This document shows positions 15,661-24,644 of a stretch of 46,674 bases of DNA, one piece after another (the first letter of the stretch is position 1; the number at the start of each line of letters is the position of its first letter). A program made the translations under genes and the position numbers. The stretch is from CAYYGL01 sp964471235 (GTDB taxonomy: Bacteria > Calditrichota > Calditrichia > RBG-13-44-9 > J075): contig CAYYGL010000009.1 in assembly GCA_964471235.1 (NCBI GenBank), positions 1 to 46,674 of the forward strand, in the 5' to 3' direction. Below the pieces are notes generated by a model. The model searched no databases. It was not told where the DNA came from and saw nothing but the letters and a program-made list of their open reading frames with translations.

Positions 15661-17844
15661 CTACACCAGCGCACTCTCCCATCCGGAATCCTTTACAAAC
15701 AGACAGGACGAATTGATGTCATCAGCGGTACGACGCATAAAGTCAAACGCCGGTTTCTCCCCCAGTCCGAAGATGTTAATATCCGCCCGGGGGGCGGCAT
15801 TTATCGTTTCCTGAAAATTTCCCACAATCACCTGAAAATAGGTGCGGGAGGGTAGTCTCGCCATATCATTCAACTTTTCTAAAAATCGTTTTACCCGTTT
15901 CCGGTCTCTTTCAGTCTCTGCCGAGGCAATCAGGTTTAATTTGCCATCCCAATTTAACTGCAATTGTAAGGCGATCAACACTGCCAGATGCCAGTTGGGG
16001 CTTTTTTCCCGCAGCCACAAGTTGACCTGCTTCTGCATGCCAAATGCCACCCGTGGATGTTGACGCAAGATCATCACCCCTAAATTTTCTCGGGTTGCGG
16101 CGACAACCATTTGTTCGACAATCTTATCATGTTTGTGATCATTCCCCAGGGTTAAAAAAAGCGAGTTGGGCTGAAACGCCCCCCCTTTCAGGGTCTGAAT
16201 CACATGCTTCGCACCATTAATGAAGTCTTTATCCTCAATCACCGTGGTGGAAATAAACAGGTTTTGCTCCTTTAATGGTTGTACCAATTCATCCAGATTT
16301 GCCGAAGTTTCCTCCCGATGGTTTTCCTGAACCGTGAAAGCATAGATACTGCCGGAAGGATAGGTGATATCGCGAATAAACAGGAGGGGTCCGGTCCATA
16401 CTTTGGGATCATCTACCGGGAGCAATAAATCCGGTTTCCAGGAGATTTGATGCCGGGGAAACCGCGCCGCAATCCGGGAAGCGCGTTCCGCTAACACCAG
16501 GAACATTCCGCCGCGGATATCTCCCCAATCCGCTTCCAGACCTTTGCGGGTCAGCCACAGGTACAGCAGCACAATCACCAGAATCGCCACAGCGCTGAAA
16601 ACCGGGTTGATCAAAAACATCATAAAGATACAGCCGATGGCGCCAAACAGCGAAACAAACCGGGGTATTTTAAAAGTTGGCCGGAAACTGATGATTTTCA
16701 TACTCTGCTGAATGAACACCACTAAGTTGAGCATCCCGTAAGTAATCAGAAAGAACATGGTAATCAGAGTGGCTAAGGCATTTAGATTGCCCAGTACCAA
16801 CGCCAGAACAATAATGAAGCCGGTAAAAAAGATGGCATTGCGGGGCTCGTTGGTTTTGGTTTTTTTGGCAAACGCTTCCGAAAACGGTACGGTTTTCTGT
16901 TCCGCCAGCGCCTGAAGAATCCGTGGCGCTCCCAGGATGCTTCCCAGTGCGGAGGAGAAGGTGGCGGCAAGAATCCCCACAATTACAGCCGGTCCGAACC
17001 AGGCACTATCCACCATTATCATTTGATTGGTACGGAGCGCTTCCGGCGAAATATGAGTCGCCATAAAAACTGCCAGGGCAATATATATCACCAGGGTAAC
17101 GCCAATGGCGGTCAGAGTGCCCACCGGAATGGAGCGTCGGGGGTGCTTGAGGTCGCCGGACATGTTGGCACCTGCCATGATGCCGGTGACCGCGGGAAAG
17201 AAAATCGCAAAAACTGTCCAGAAATCTCCGTCTTCAAAACCGCCCAGTAATGGTGTGGATTCCAGGGGATGGGCAGGAGCCATAAAAAAACTGACCAGGG
17301 AAAAAGCTATCAATGCCATGATGATGAACTGGATACGGATGGCGAACTGGGTACTGATGAACGAGATTAGCATGAGTACCACCCAGGTTAACAGGGCAAC
17401 CACCATCGGGGAATGGTAAGGAAATATCCGCAGCCAGCCTTCCGTAAAACCGATGATGTACAGGGCAGCCGAGAGGGTTTGTGAGACATAAAACGGAATG
17501 CCCACACTGCCCCCGGTTTCCAACCCCAGAGACTTTGAAATAATGGAATATGCGCCACCGGCACCGATTTTAATATTGGTGGTAATGGATGCCATGGATA
17601 AACCGGTGCACAGGGTAATGGAGTTCGCCAAAAGGATAATGATGATCGCTCCGATTAGCCCGGCATTGCCGACCACCCAGCCAAGGCGCAAATACATGAT
17701 GACGCCGAGGATGGTCAATACCGTGGGTGCAAAGACCCCTCCGAACGTGCCAAACTTAAGGTCGTCAGGCGATGGGTGTGTTTCTTTTTTTCCGCTTCCA
17801 GTTCCGAATCCGCTAATTCCGAATTTTCCGAACAAAAATTTCAT
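15661..17844 (-). CDS. SLC12-like (cation-chloride cotransporter family) amino acid/cation permease
   Basis: A 727-residue transporter of the APC superfamily. The first ~450 residues hold about twelve membrane helices. They begin with the typical FGTFGGVFAPTVLTILGVIM and GAGGAYSIISKSLGLETGGS segments, which match prokaryotic relatives of Na-K-Cl cotransporters. The last ~250 residues are a cytoplasmic domain with alpha/beta character, as in SLC12 proteins. ATG 17844 is preferred, with GAGG nine bases upstream; the longer frame starts at a TTG overlapping that site. The transported ion or amino acid cannot be told from sequence. It is monocistronic, with 320 bases between its start and the MITE copy at 18164. 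Confidence 0.88.
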   Translation of the reverse strand: MKFLFGKFGISGFGTGSGKKETHPSPDDLKFGTFGGVFAPTVLTILGVIMYLRLGWVVGNAGLIGAIIIILLANSITLCTGLSMASITTNIKIGAGGAYSIISKSLGLETGGSVGIPFYVSQTLSAALYIIGFTEGWLRIFPYHSPMVVALLTWVVLMLISFISTQFAIRIQFIIMALIAFSLVSFFMAPAHPLESTPLLGGFEDGDFWTVFAIFFPAVTGIMAGANMSGDLKHPRRSIPVGTLTAIGVTLVIYIALAVFMATHISPEALRTNQMIMVDSAWFGPAVIVGILAATFSSALGSILGAPRILQALAEQKTVPFSEAFAKKTKTNEPRNAIFFTGFIIVLALVLGNLNALATLITMFFLITYGMLNLVVFIQQSMKIISFRPTFKIPRFVSLFGAIGCIFMMFLINPVFSAVAILVIVLLYLWLTRKGLEADWGDIRGGMFLVLAERASRIAARFPRHQISWKPDLLLPVDDPKVWTGPLLFIRDITYPSGSIYAFTVQENHREETSANLDELVQPLKEQNLFISTTVIEDKDFINGAKHVIQTLKGGAFQPNSLFLTLGNDHKHDKIVEQMVVAATRENLGVMILRQHPRVAFGMQKQVNLWLREKSPNWHLAVLIALQLQLNWDGKLNLIASAETERDRKRVKRFLEKLNDMARLPSRTYFQVIVGNFQETINAAPRADINIFGLGEKPAFDFMRRTADDINSSCLFVKDSGWESALV

Positions 17845-18155
17845 CCTTTCAATCCTCAACTTGTTGGGGTGCAGGGTTACTCGATTTTTGTAACTTTCCG
17901 TTTCGAAGCAGGCGCTGTTGAAGCTAAAGGTTCATCATTCCCTTTTGATTGTAGTTGGACATCGAGATTATACATAATACGATTTTTTCATCGTGACGAA
18001 AACCGATTTTTATGGAATTCAAAAATCAGAAATAATAACCCGCACAACTCACCTTCCCGATTTTAACGGTTTACAGTTTAGCCGCTCCGCCGAGGTCTTA
18101 CAGTTTTTTCCCTTCGCAATCGTCGCGCCCCGTTGCGAATTTGGCGGTTTGATTA

Positions 18156-18163
18156 TTAATTTC
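18156..18163. repeat. Target-site duplication, left
   Basis: TTAATTTC directly abuts the left end of MITE copy 2. The same eight bases recur at 18403-18410, directly abutting its right end. Confidence 0.75.
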
Positions 18164-18402
18164 GTAACTATTCAGCTTTACCTGAAAATTAGAGGTTTTA
18201 TATTTCATTCGTTCTTCTTCATGGTTCAGTGGTTGTTTTTTAAGCTCACCCAACCCCTCCCGCCCCAAAGAACGGGGTTGGGGTGGGGATGGGTGAGGTT
18301 CGTTTAAGATTCTTACGACAATACGCTGAAAAATGCCGGTCAGCTTAAAGTTGAGAGTCGGAAGCCGGAATGACACAAACGGGCATATAGCTGAATAGTG
18401 AC
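18164..18402. mobile_element. MITE-like element, copy 2
   Basis: This 239-base element lies in the opposite orientation to copy 1. The ends GTAACTATTCAGCTTTA and CATATAGCTGAATAGTGAC are imperfect inverted repeats. The central palindrome is 18245-18297. A perfect 8-base direct repeat (TTAATTTC) flanks it, the mark of transposase-mediated insertion. There is no coding capacity, so it must have been moved by a transposase encoded elsewhere. It sits 96 bases upstream of uvrB. Confidence 0.82.
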
Positions 18403-18410
18403 TTAATTTC
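18403..18410. repeat. Target-site duplication, right
   Basis: TTAATTTC, identical to 18156-18163 and immediately outside the MITE terminus. Confidence 0.75.
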
Positions 18411-18439
18411 ACCGAATACAATGAGGCGCCAAATCCCCC

Positions 18440-18468
18440 TTGCATTGCCTGCTCATCCCTCCTAAATT
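18440..18468 (+). promoter_or_regulatory. Candidate sigma-70-type promoter for uvrB
   Basis: TTGCAT (18440-18445) and TAAATT (18463-18468) are separated by 17 bases. This would give a start near 18475 and a ~24-base leader. It lies outside the MITE. No LexA-like box was recognised. The support is motif resemblance only. Confidence 0.35.
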
Positions 18469-18498
18469 AGTTATTGGATAAATTTGAAAAGTGAAGCA

Positions 18499-20487
18499 AT
18501 GAAAACATTTAAGCTGGTTTCCAAATATCAACCGACCGGGGATCAACCCCAGGCAATTGAGCAACTGGTTGCCGGATTGCAGCAGGGGGAACGCTTTCAG
18601 ACCCTGTTAGGCGTCACCGGAAGCGGTAAAACCTTCACCATGGCAAATGTCATCGCCCGGATCAACCGCCCTACCCTGGTCATCTCCCACAACAAAACCC
18701 TGGCAGCCCAGTTGTATGGAGAATTCAAGCAATTTTTCCCGGAGAATGCGGTGGAGTTCTTTATCAGCTATTACGATTATTACCAGCCGGAAGCCTATGT
18801 GCCCCAATCCGATACCTACATTGAGAAGGACAGCTCCGTGAACGAGGAGATCGACCGACTGCGCTTGAAAGCCACTGCCTCCATCATGTCCCGACGGGAT
18901 GTGCTGATAGTTGCCAGCGTTTCCTGCATCTATGGCATCGGTTCCCCGGAAGATTATATGAATATGATCGTGCTCCTCCGAAAGGGAGAGACCATCGAGC
19001 GGCATGAGTTATTCGGAAAACTGGTGGAGATTCAATACAACCGCAACGATGTGAGCCGGGAGCGGGGTACCTTTCGGGTGAAAGGGGATGTGATTGAAAT
19101 TTACCCGGCGTATGAAAAATACGCTATTCGGGTGGATACCTTCGGAGATGAAATTGAAACAATCCAGTATATGGATGTGACCACCGGGGAAATTCTGGAA
19201 GAGGTGGAGCAGGTAATCATCTATCCTGCCCGGCATTTTGTGACCACGGAAGAAAAGATGAAACGGGCGATCATCGCCATTAAAGAAGAGTTGGCGGAGC
19301 GGCTAAAAGAATTGCGCGCCCAGGGGAAGTTATTGGAAGCACAGCGCCTGGAACAACGCACCAACTTCGACCTGGAGATGATGCAGGAATTGGGCTACTG
19401 CAACGGCATTGAAAACTATTCACGTCACATTTCCGGCAGAAAACCGGGGCAGCCGCCCTATACTTTGATCGACTTTTTCCCCAAAGATTTTGTCTGTTTT
19501 ATCGATGAATCCCACCAGACGTTACCCCAGATTCGGGGGATGTACGAAGGAGACCATTCCCGAAAGAAAACCCTGGTGGAATACGGCTTCCGGCTGCCCA
19601 GCGCCCTGGATAACCGCCCTCTGAAGTTTGATGAATTCATGAGCAAAATTCACCAAGCCATCTTTGTTTCCGCCACCCCGGCGCCGTTGGAAATTGAGCT
19701 TAGCAAAGGCGTGGTGGTGGAGCAGATCATTCGCCCCACCGGGTTGATTGACCCGATCATCGAGGTGCGCCCCACCGAGGGACAGATCGATGACCTGATC
19801 CACGAAATCCGGGAGCGGATCGAGCGGGGAGAACGCACCCTGGTGCTCACCCTCACCAAACGGATGTCTGAGGACCTGACCGATTACCTGCACGGGCTGG
19901 GCATCAAGGTCTCCTACATCCATTCGGAAATCGATGCCCTGGAACGGGTGGATATTTTGCGGGATTTACGCCTGGCGGAGCATGATGTGCTGGTGGGCAT
20001 CAATCTCCTGCGAGAGGGCTTGGATTTGCCGGAGGTCTCCCTGGTAGCCATTCTGGATGCTGACAAGGAGGGCTTTCTGCGCTCCGAGGTGGCATTGATG
20101 CAGATTGCCGGGCGCGCAGCCCGCAATGTGAACGGGAAAGTGATCTTCTATGCCGATAAAATTACCAATGCCATGCAAAAAACCATCGATGAGACCAACC
20201 GCCGCCGCAAAAAACAGGTGGAATACAATAAAAAAATGGGAATTACGCCGGCAACTATCTACAAAACGGTTGAAGAAATTATGCAGTCCACTTCGGTAGC
20301 AGATGTGCGCAGCCGCTACAAAGCAACGAAAAAGACCGCACGGGAGTTCGCCTACATGGATAAACTGACCGGTAAGGAATTAATCGAGCAGTTGGAAGCG
20401 GAAATGAAAGAAGCCGCTGCTAACCTGGAGTTCGAAAAAGCCGCTCGCCTGCGGGATGAGATTATGAAACTTAAAGGGCAGGTGTAG
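18499..20487 (+). CDS. uvrB: Excinuclease ABC subunit UvrB
   Basis: UvrB is the damage-verifying helicase-like subunit of nucleotide excision repair. It is loaded by UvrA and recruits UvrC. The product has 662 residues, the usual length. Walker A GVTGSGKT is at 38-45. The damage-probing beta-hairpin YYDYYQPEAYVPQSDTYIEK is at 91-110. The DESH motif is at about 335-338, helicase motifs V/VI are GINLLREGLDLPEVSLV and QIAGRAARN, and the UVR domain that contacts UvrC lies in the last ~38 residues. ATG 18499 gives the canonical start MKTFKLVSKYQPTGDQPQAI; a TTG five codons upstream is the alternative. No partner uvrA or uvrC is nearby. Confidence 0.97.
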   Translation: MKTFKLVSKYQPTGDQPQAIEQLVAGLQQGERFQTLLGVTGSGKTFTMANVIARINRPTLVISHNKTLAAQLYGEFKQFFPENAVEFFISYYDYYQPEAYVPQSDTYIEKDSSVNEEIDRLRLKATASIMSRRDVLIVASVSCIYGIGSPEDYMNMIVLLRKGETIERHELFGKLVEIQYNRNDVSRERGTFRVKGDVIEIYPAYEKYAIRVDTFGDEIETIQYMDVTTGEILEEVEQVIIYPARHFVTTEEKMKRAIIAIKEELAERLKELRAQGKLLEAQRLEQRTNFDLEMMQELGYCNGIENYSRHISGRKPGQPPYTLIDFFPKDFVCFIDESHQTLPQIRGMYEGDHSRKKTLVEYGFRLPSALDNRPLKFDEFMSKIHQAIFVSATPAPLEIELSKGVVVEQIIRPTGLIDPIIEVRPTEGQIDDLIHEIRERIERGERTLVLTLTKRMSEDLTDYLHGLGIKVSYIHSEIDALERVDILRDLRLAEHDVLVGINLLREGLDLPEVSLVAILDADKEGFLRSEVALMQIAGRAARNVNGKVIFYADKITNAMQKTIDETNRRRKKQVEYNKKMGITPATIYKTVEEIMQSTSVADVRSRYKATKKTAREFAYMDKLTGKELIEQLEAEMKEAAANLEFEKAARLRDEIMKLKGQV

Positions 20488-20582
20488 GGGGAAGAGAAAA
20501 GGTATAGGGAAAAGGTAAAAGGGTATAGGGTATAAGGTATGGGGGATAGGGATAAGGGAATTGTGAGGGGGGATGATTACCC

Positions 20583-20645
20583 GGGCGCTTCAGCCTGAAA
20601 AGTTGGATACCATTTTTCCTGTTTCTATCATTTCGTCTGAAGCCC
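20583..20645. repeat. Imperfect inverted repeat between uvrB and the next gene
   Basis: GGGCGCTTCAG (20583-20593) faces CTGAAGCCC (20637-20645) with a one-base bulge and a 43-base loop. It lies in a 236-base gap that otherwise holds purine-rich simple sequence (GGTATAGGG-type) after uvrB. A terminator role is possible, but there is no T-run after it. Confidence 0.4.
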
Positions 20646-20723
20646 TTATCCCGGATTTAGATTTATGCAAGCTGCCAGTTACGTTTTTGATGACGTTTTA
20701 ACCCTATTAACACAAAGGTTTGG

Positions 20724-22289
20724 ATGTATTACCATAAGCGATTTCTTCCGTTGCGGTTCATTCTACTTATGCTGATATTGCTGCTCTCCGGTCGTGAGCA
20801 TCTCTATTCTTCCCAATATCTTCCCCCCGCACTGGATAGCCTGGTATTGCAGGGGAAAAATGAAATTTACAACCTGCACCTTCCTGAGGCACGCCATATC
20901 TTCCAGCAAATCCGGGAAACTTACCCGGCGTATCCCCACGGGTATGTCTATGAAGCCTATGTCACCATGCTGTTGTTCGGGATGGATTTAAGCAATGACT
21001 CCCTGGGAAAAGTGCTGGAAAAGCAAATCAATATCGCCAGAAAGGTCGTGAAGGCTTATCGGCAACAACATCCGGATCAGGCGGAAAGTTACTTTATGGC
21101 GGGATTAGCCAATGGTATCATCGGGATTAAACATGTGGTAAATCGGAGCTATATCAAAGGTTACTTCAGCGGAAAACATGCCAAAAGCAACCTGGAGAAA
21201 ACGGTAAAACTGGATTCCACTTATTATGATGCCTACCTGGGATTGGGGATTTTCCATTATTATGCCGATCTGCTGCCCGGGGTACTGAAGTTTTTTGCGA
21301 GATTGCTGGGATTCGGGGGAAACCGGGAGCAGGGGATCCATGAAATTTTGCTGTCCTCGCAACGAGGAAAATATTTCAAGGTTGAGGGGGAGTTTATTTA
21401 TTACTCTGCCCGTTATTTTCTGGAAGGGGAACGAAGGCAGTCTTTTCACGGTCTCCAGGATTTATACCATCGTTACCCCGATAACGACGCCTTCGGATTG
21501 ATGATCGCCTATCATTACCGCCGTATCGGGTACCTGCGGAAGTGTATAGAATATTGCCAGCGTATTCGCGCCGAAGCGGATTTTCCGGCACCCCAGATTC
21601 CCAATCTCAAATATTACAATATGGCGGTTTCGTACTACGATTTGAACCAGTTTAAAATTGCCGACTCTTTGTTCGACATGCTTGATCGGATGCCGACCCG
21701 AAAATCCATGTATTACCAGGCGGGTATCAATTTTTATAAGGGGCATTTGGCGGATTTGCGGCTGGACCATGAAACCGCTCTTCGATTCTATAACAAAATT
21801 CCCAAACACAAGCAGACGCAATATTGGTATCAATTGGTGCGCAGTTTGAAGAAATACCGAACCGATTCCCTGATGGTGCGTTATTTTATGGCTCGTAACC
21901 TGCTTTACAGCCGTCAATTCGATGCCGGGCTGAAAGCGGTTCAAAAATTGATGACGGAAGTCCGCAACGGTGCGCGTAGCAACAATCCCGATTTTCCATT
22001 CCTGGTAAGCGATTTGTTAGGGGAAAATTATTATTATACCGGAAGAAAGCCGCAGGCGCGAAAAATTTATGCTGCGCTTATCCCCCAATTAAATAAAATG
22101 GAAGATGATTTCCGCCGCGCCTGGATTTATATCCACTACGGCAGGGCGTTGCGGGATCTGGGATATTATGACCTTGCCAGAAAGATGTTCAACAAAGCGG
22201 ATGACGTGGATGAAGATTATACCCGGTTGATCGTATCTCGTGAGAAATACGTTTTGAAAAAGATGGTAACCCGGAGTCAAAAAAGTTAA
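20724..22289 (+). CDS. Exported TPR-like protein of unknown function
   Basis: A 521-residue protein with an N-terminal signal peptide (FLPLRFILLMLILLLSG). It is mostly helical with repeated two-helix units; the stretches NLHLPEARHIFQQI, GDLARKMFNKA-like DLGYYDLARKMFNKAD and NQFKIADSLFDMLD are TPR-like. Tyrosine is unusually frequent (many YY pairs), as in the other exported TPR-like protein at 6404. AAAGG lies five bases before the ATG. Its stop is 11 bases from the purD start, so the two are likely co-transcribed, although no functional link is evident. The family is not recognised. Confidence 0.8.
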   Translation: MYYHKRFLPLRFILLMLILLLSGREHLYSSQYLPPALDSLVLQGKNEIYNLHLPEARHIFQQIRETYPAYPHGYVYEAYVTMLLFGMDLSNDSLGKVLEKQINIARKVVKAYRQQHPDQAESYFMAGLANGIIGIKHVVNRSYIKGYFSGKHAKSNLEKTVKLDSTYYDAYLGLGIFHYYADLLPGVLKFFARLLGFGGNREQGIHEILLSSQRGKYFKVEGEFIYYSARYFLEGERRQSFHGLQDLYHRYPDNDAFGLMIAYHYRRIGYLRKCIEYCQRIRAEADFPAPQIPNLKYYNMAVSYYDLNQFKIADSLFDMLDRMPTRKSMYYQAGINFYKGHLADLRLDHETALRFYNKIPKHKQTQYWYQLVRSLKKYRTDSLMVRYFMARNLLYSRQFDAGLKAVQKLMTEVRNGARSNNPDFPFLVSDLLGENYYYTGRKPQARKIYAALIPQLNKMEDDFRRAWIYIHYGRALRDLGYYDLARKMFNKADDVDEDYTRLIVSREKYVLKKMVTRSQKS

Positions 22290-22300
22290 CGAGGAGGCGT

Positions 22301-23575
22301 ATGAAGGTATTGGTCATTGGCGGGGGCGGTCGTGAACATGCCCTGGTCTGGAAAATTTCTCAAAATCCGGAAGTGGAGAAAATTTACGGTGTGCCGGGAA
22401 ACGGCGGCATTGCGGATTTGGCGGAGTGCCATCCGATTTCGGCTTCCAACTTTCAAGCGATTGCCGAACTGGTCAAGGAGAAGCAGATTGACCTTACGGT
22501 GGTCGGTCCCGAGCAGCCGCTGGTGGAAGGCATTGTGGATTTTTTCCAGGAACAGCACCTGCCGGTATTCGGACCCAATAAATCCGCCGCCCGGATGGAG
22601 GGCAGCAAAACATTCGCCAAGCAATTGATGGTGACGTATGATATCCCAACCGCCTATCACGAAGAATTTGAAGATGCCGCCCTGGCGTTAAGTTATATTG
22701 ACAGTATTCCCGAACAGCCCCTGGTGGTGAAAGCGGATGGTCTGGCGGGGGGAAAGGGGAGCATCGTCTGCCCGGATAGAGCCACCGCCCGGCAGGCAGT
22801 GGACAGTTTGATGAACATTCGCATTTTTCGGGAAGCCGGCGCCCGCATCCTGATTGAAGAATTTATGACCGGGGAAGAAGTGAGCCTGTTCGTCATTACT
22901 GACGGAAAGGATTACACCACCTTGTCACCTGCCCAGGATTTTAAGCGGGCGATGGATGATGACCGGGGGAAAAATACCGGCGGCATGGGTAGTTATGCGC
23001 CCACACCATTTTTGACACCGGAATTGCATGAATATGCCATTCAACGGATAGTGGAACCGACCCTCTCCGCCCTGCAATCCGAAGGCATTGACTACCGGGG
23101 GGTTTTGTATGTGGGGTTAATGCTGACGCCGCAAGGACCGAAAGTGGTGGAATTTAACTGCCGGTTCGGCGATCCGGAAACGCAGGTGGTGCTGCCTCTC
23201 CTGGATACAGATTTGCTGGAAATTTTACAGGCAGTGGAAAGAAGCGAATTGAGTAAAATAAAACCGCAGTTGAAAGACCAATATGCGGTGTGTGTGGTGT
23301 TGGCATCCGGGGGATACCCGGATTTTTATGAAAAGGATAAAAAGATTACCGGGCTGGATAAAATGCCGGAAAATGTGGTGGTGTTTCATGCGGGCACTTA
23401 CAAAAGAGACAGCGAGTATTACACCAACGGCGGCAGGGTGTTGGGCGTAACCGGTTTGTCACCGATCCTGAAAGAAGCTGCCAATCGGGTGTATGCGGCA
23501 GTATCTCAAATTCATTTCGAAAACATGCACTACCGAACCGATATTGCCAGACGTGCCTGGGAGCAGTTGGGATAG
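22301..23575 (+). CDS. purD: Phosphoribosylamine-glycine ligase PurD
   Basis: PurD joins 5-phosphoribosylamine and glycine using ATP to form GAR, the second step of purine synthesis, in the cytoplasm. The 424-residue product shows the N-terminal dinucleotide-like GGGGREHALVWKI, then an ATP-grasp domain. This includes VVKADGLAGGKGSIV, LIEEFMTGEEVSLF, DDDRGKNTGGMGSYAP and the metal-binding VVEFNCRFGDPETQ, and the C-terminal GARS lobe follows. An unusually strong GAGGAGG lies four to five bases before the ATG. It ends 13 bases from the stop of the convergent gene at 23589. Confidence 0.97.
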   Translation: MKVLVIGGGGREHALVWKISQNPEVEKIYGVPGNGGIADLAECHPISASNFQAIAELVKEKQIDLTVVGPEQPLVEGIVDFFQEQHLPVFGPNKSAARMEGSKTFAKQLMVTYDIPTAYHEEFEDAALALSYIDSIPEQPLVVKADGLAGGKGSIVCPDRATARQAVDSLMNIRIFREAGARILIEEFMTGEEVSLFVITDGKDYTTLSPAQDFKRAMDDDRGKNTGGMGSYAPTPFLTPELHEYAIQRIVEPTLSALQSEGIDYRGVLYVGLMLTPQGPKVVEFNCRFGDPETQVVLPLLDTDLLEILQAVERSELSKIKPQLKDQYAVCVVLASGGYPDFYEKDKKITGLDKMPENVVVFHAGTYKRDSEYYTNGGRVLGVTGLSPILKEAANRVYAAVSQIHFENMHYRTDIARRAWEQLG

Positions 23576-23588
23576 CCAAAAATCTATC

Positions 23589-24053
23589 CTACTCCCGTTG
23601 CTGGTACCTGTCCCAGGGATGAGTCTCAACGTTCTCCCTTTTTTCCCTGCCGCTGATATTCCCGGTGAAGAGTCCTTTCAACAGAGCATATAACCCGATC
23701 AAAAACAAAATGGGCGGATAAAAGAAAATATAACCGACAGCCAAACCACCAAAAAACCACACTATTGCAATAGATATCATGATGATACCGCCCAGCACTC
23801 CCTTTCGAACCCCTTTTTTCTCCAATGCAAATGAATCATACGTTTCACCATAAGCTTCCGCCCGTTCTTCCGCTCTTTGCAAACGCACCTGTTCGCCGAT
23901 CAATTTTCTTTCTTTTTCCGGGTCCAATTCAAAAGAAGCGCACTCGGTTTGAAATGCCGGTTTGTTTCCGGTCAGCCCGCAAAGAATCCCCCGGGAGAGA
24001 TCGAATTGATAATTACGGCATCTTCGACAAAACCGATCATAATCGATGTCCAT
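23589..24053 (-). CDS. Small zinc-ribbon-like membrane protein
   Basis: A 154-residue protein of unrecognised family. The first ~40 residues contain CRRCRNY, then CGLTG and a further Cys (TECASFEL), a C-x2-C...C...C pattern suggesting a zinc ribbon. A charged helical linker rich in Glu and Arg follows (about 45-75), then two membrane helices (about 85-105 and 107-125) and a basic tail. It is probably inner-membrane with the metal site in the cytoplasm. GGAGG lies five bases upstream of the ATG, giving confidence in the start. It is downstream of two lipoprotein genes on the same strand. Confidence 0.75.
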   Translation of the reverse strand: MDIDYDRFCRRCRNYQFDLSRGILCGLTGNKPAFQTECASFELDPEKERKLIGEQVRLQRAEERAEAYGETYDSFALEKKGVRKGVLGGIIMISIAIVWFFGGLAVGYIFFYPPILFLIGLYALLKGLFTGNISGREKRENVETHPWDRYQQRE

Positions 24054-24113
24054 AAAACCTCCTTCAGGTTGACAGATGTTGTTGTGATGTTCCGGTTTCC
24101 TGATCTCCGGTTG

Positions 24114-24644
24114 TCATCTTCGAGAGGACTTCATCACAATTCGGTTTCGATCGATTCCGTGCGGCAGTCCCCCGGCAAACCGGGCATAAAAAGCAAGGCG
24201 GTTAAAATGATGCTTCGGGTAGTCAAGGATTGGGTCCCGGGAGCGGACGCTGGCAGCAATCCCTCCCCCTATCATCCACACCGGTGCAGACAGGACCAGG
24301 AACAATCCATGGGATATGGTGGACAGGGTGCCAAGGATTGTCCATGTTCCCATTTGCCCGGCATGGGAGTTGTAGGCGACCAGGCGAGCCTTTAAAACAT
24401 CCGATTGGGGGATAACATGGAAAGAGTTGTCCGCCACATAAACGGAATCCTCGCTTACTGCGATCAATTCTCCACTTAATGTTTGGTTGGATTTTAATTT
24501 CAGAGTTATCCATCCGCCATAGGGATCGGAAGACAGGTCCTGCGGCTCAGAAAGCCACCCTGCCGGCGCGTGGGTATGGGCACAGCCGATGAACAAAACG
24601 AAAATCATCCACCAAAACAAACCGGTTTTTTTAAGGACGTGCAT
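24114..24644 (-). CDS. Putative lipoprotein with SH3/Sm-like segment
   Basis: A 176-residue protein starting with a lipoprotein signal; the lipobox FIGC gives Cys20 as the lipidated residue. The segment LKLKSNQTLSGELIAVSEDS looks like a small beta-barrel (Sm/SH3-like) motif. A glycine-rich hydrophobic stretch (HGLFLVLSAPVWMIGGGIAA) follows. The function is unknown. Its ATG lies inside the 3' end of the upstream 24631 gene (14-base overlap) with GGAGGAG just before it, so the two are translationally coupled and probably work together. Confidence 0.75.
   Translation of the reverse strand: MHVLKKTGLFWWMIFVLFIGCAHTHAPAGWLSEPQDLSSDPYGGWITLKLKSNQTLSGELIAVSEDSVYVADNSFHVIPQSDVLKARLVAYNSHAGQMGTWTILGTLSTISHGLFLVLSAPVWMIGGGIAASVRSRDPILDYPKHHFNRLAFYARFAGGLPHGIDRNRIVMKSSRR

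Larger units (their letters stand above)
17845..18498. other. Divergent intergenic region containing a MITE
   Basis: These 654 bases separate the permease and uvrB start codons. Bases 17845-18155 hold no gene, though the permease promoter should lie there. An 8-base target site, the 239-base MITE copy 2, its duplicated target site and the uvrB promoter region follow. Confidence 0.65.

Noticed and set aside
17845..18155. c-di-AMP or other riboswitch upstream of the permease
   Set aside because: No conserved riboswitch core could be recognised in the leader region on the minus strand.
13166..18402. Composite transposon made of the two inverted MITE copies with the DUF58 and permease genes as cargo
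   Set aside because: The 8-bp duplication flanks copy 2 alone, and the outer flanks of the pair (AATTTTTA and TTAATTTC) do not match, so separate insertions fit better.
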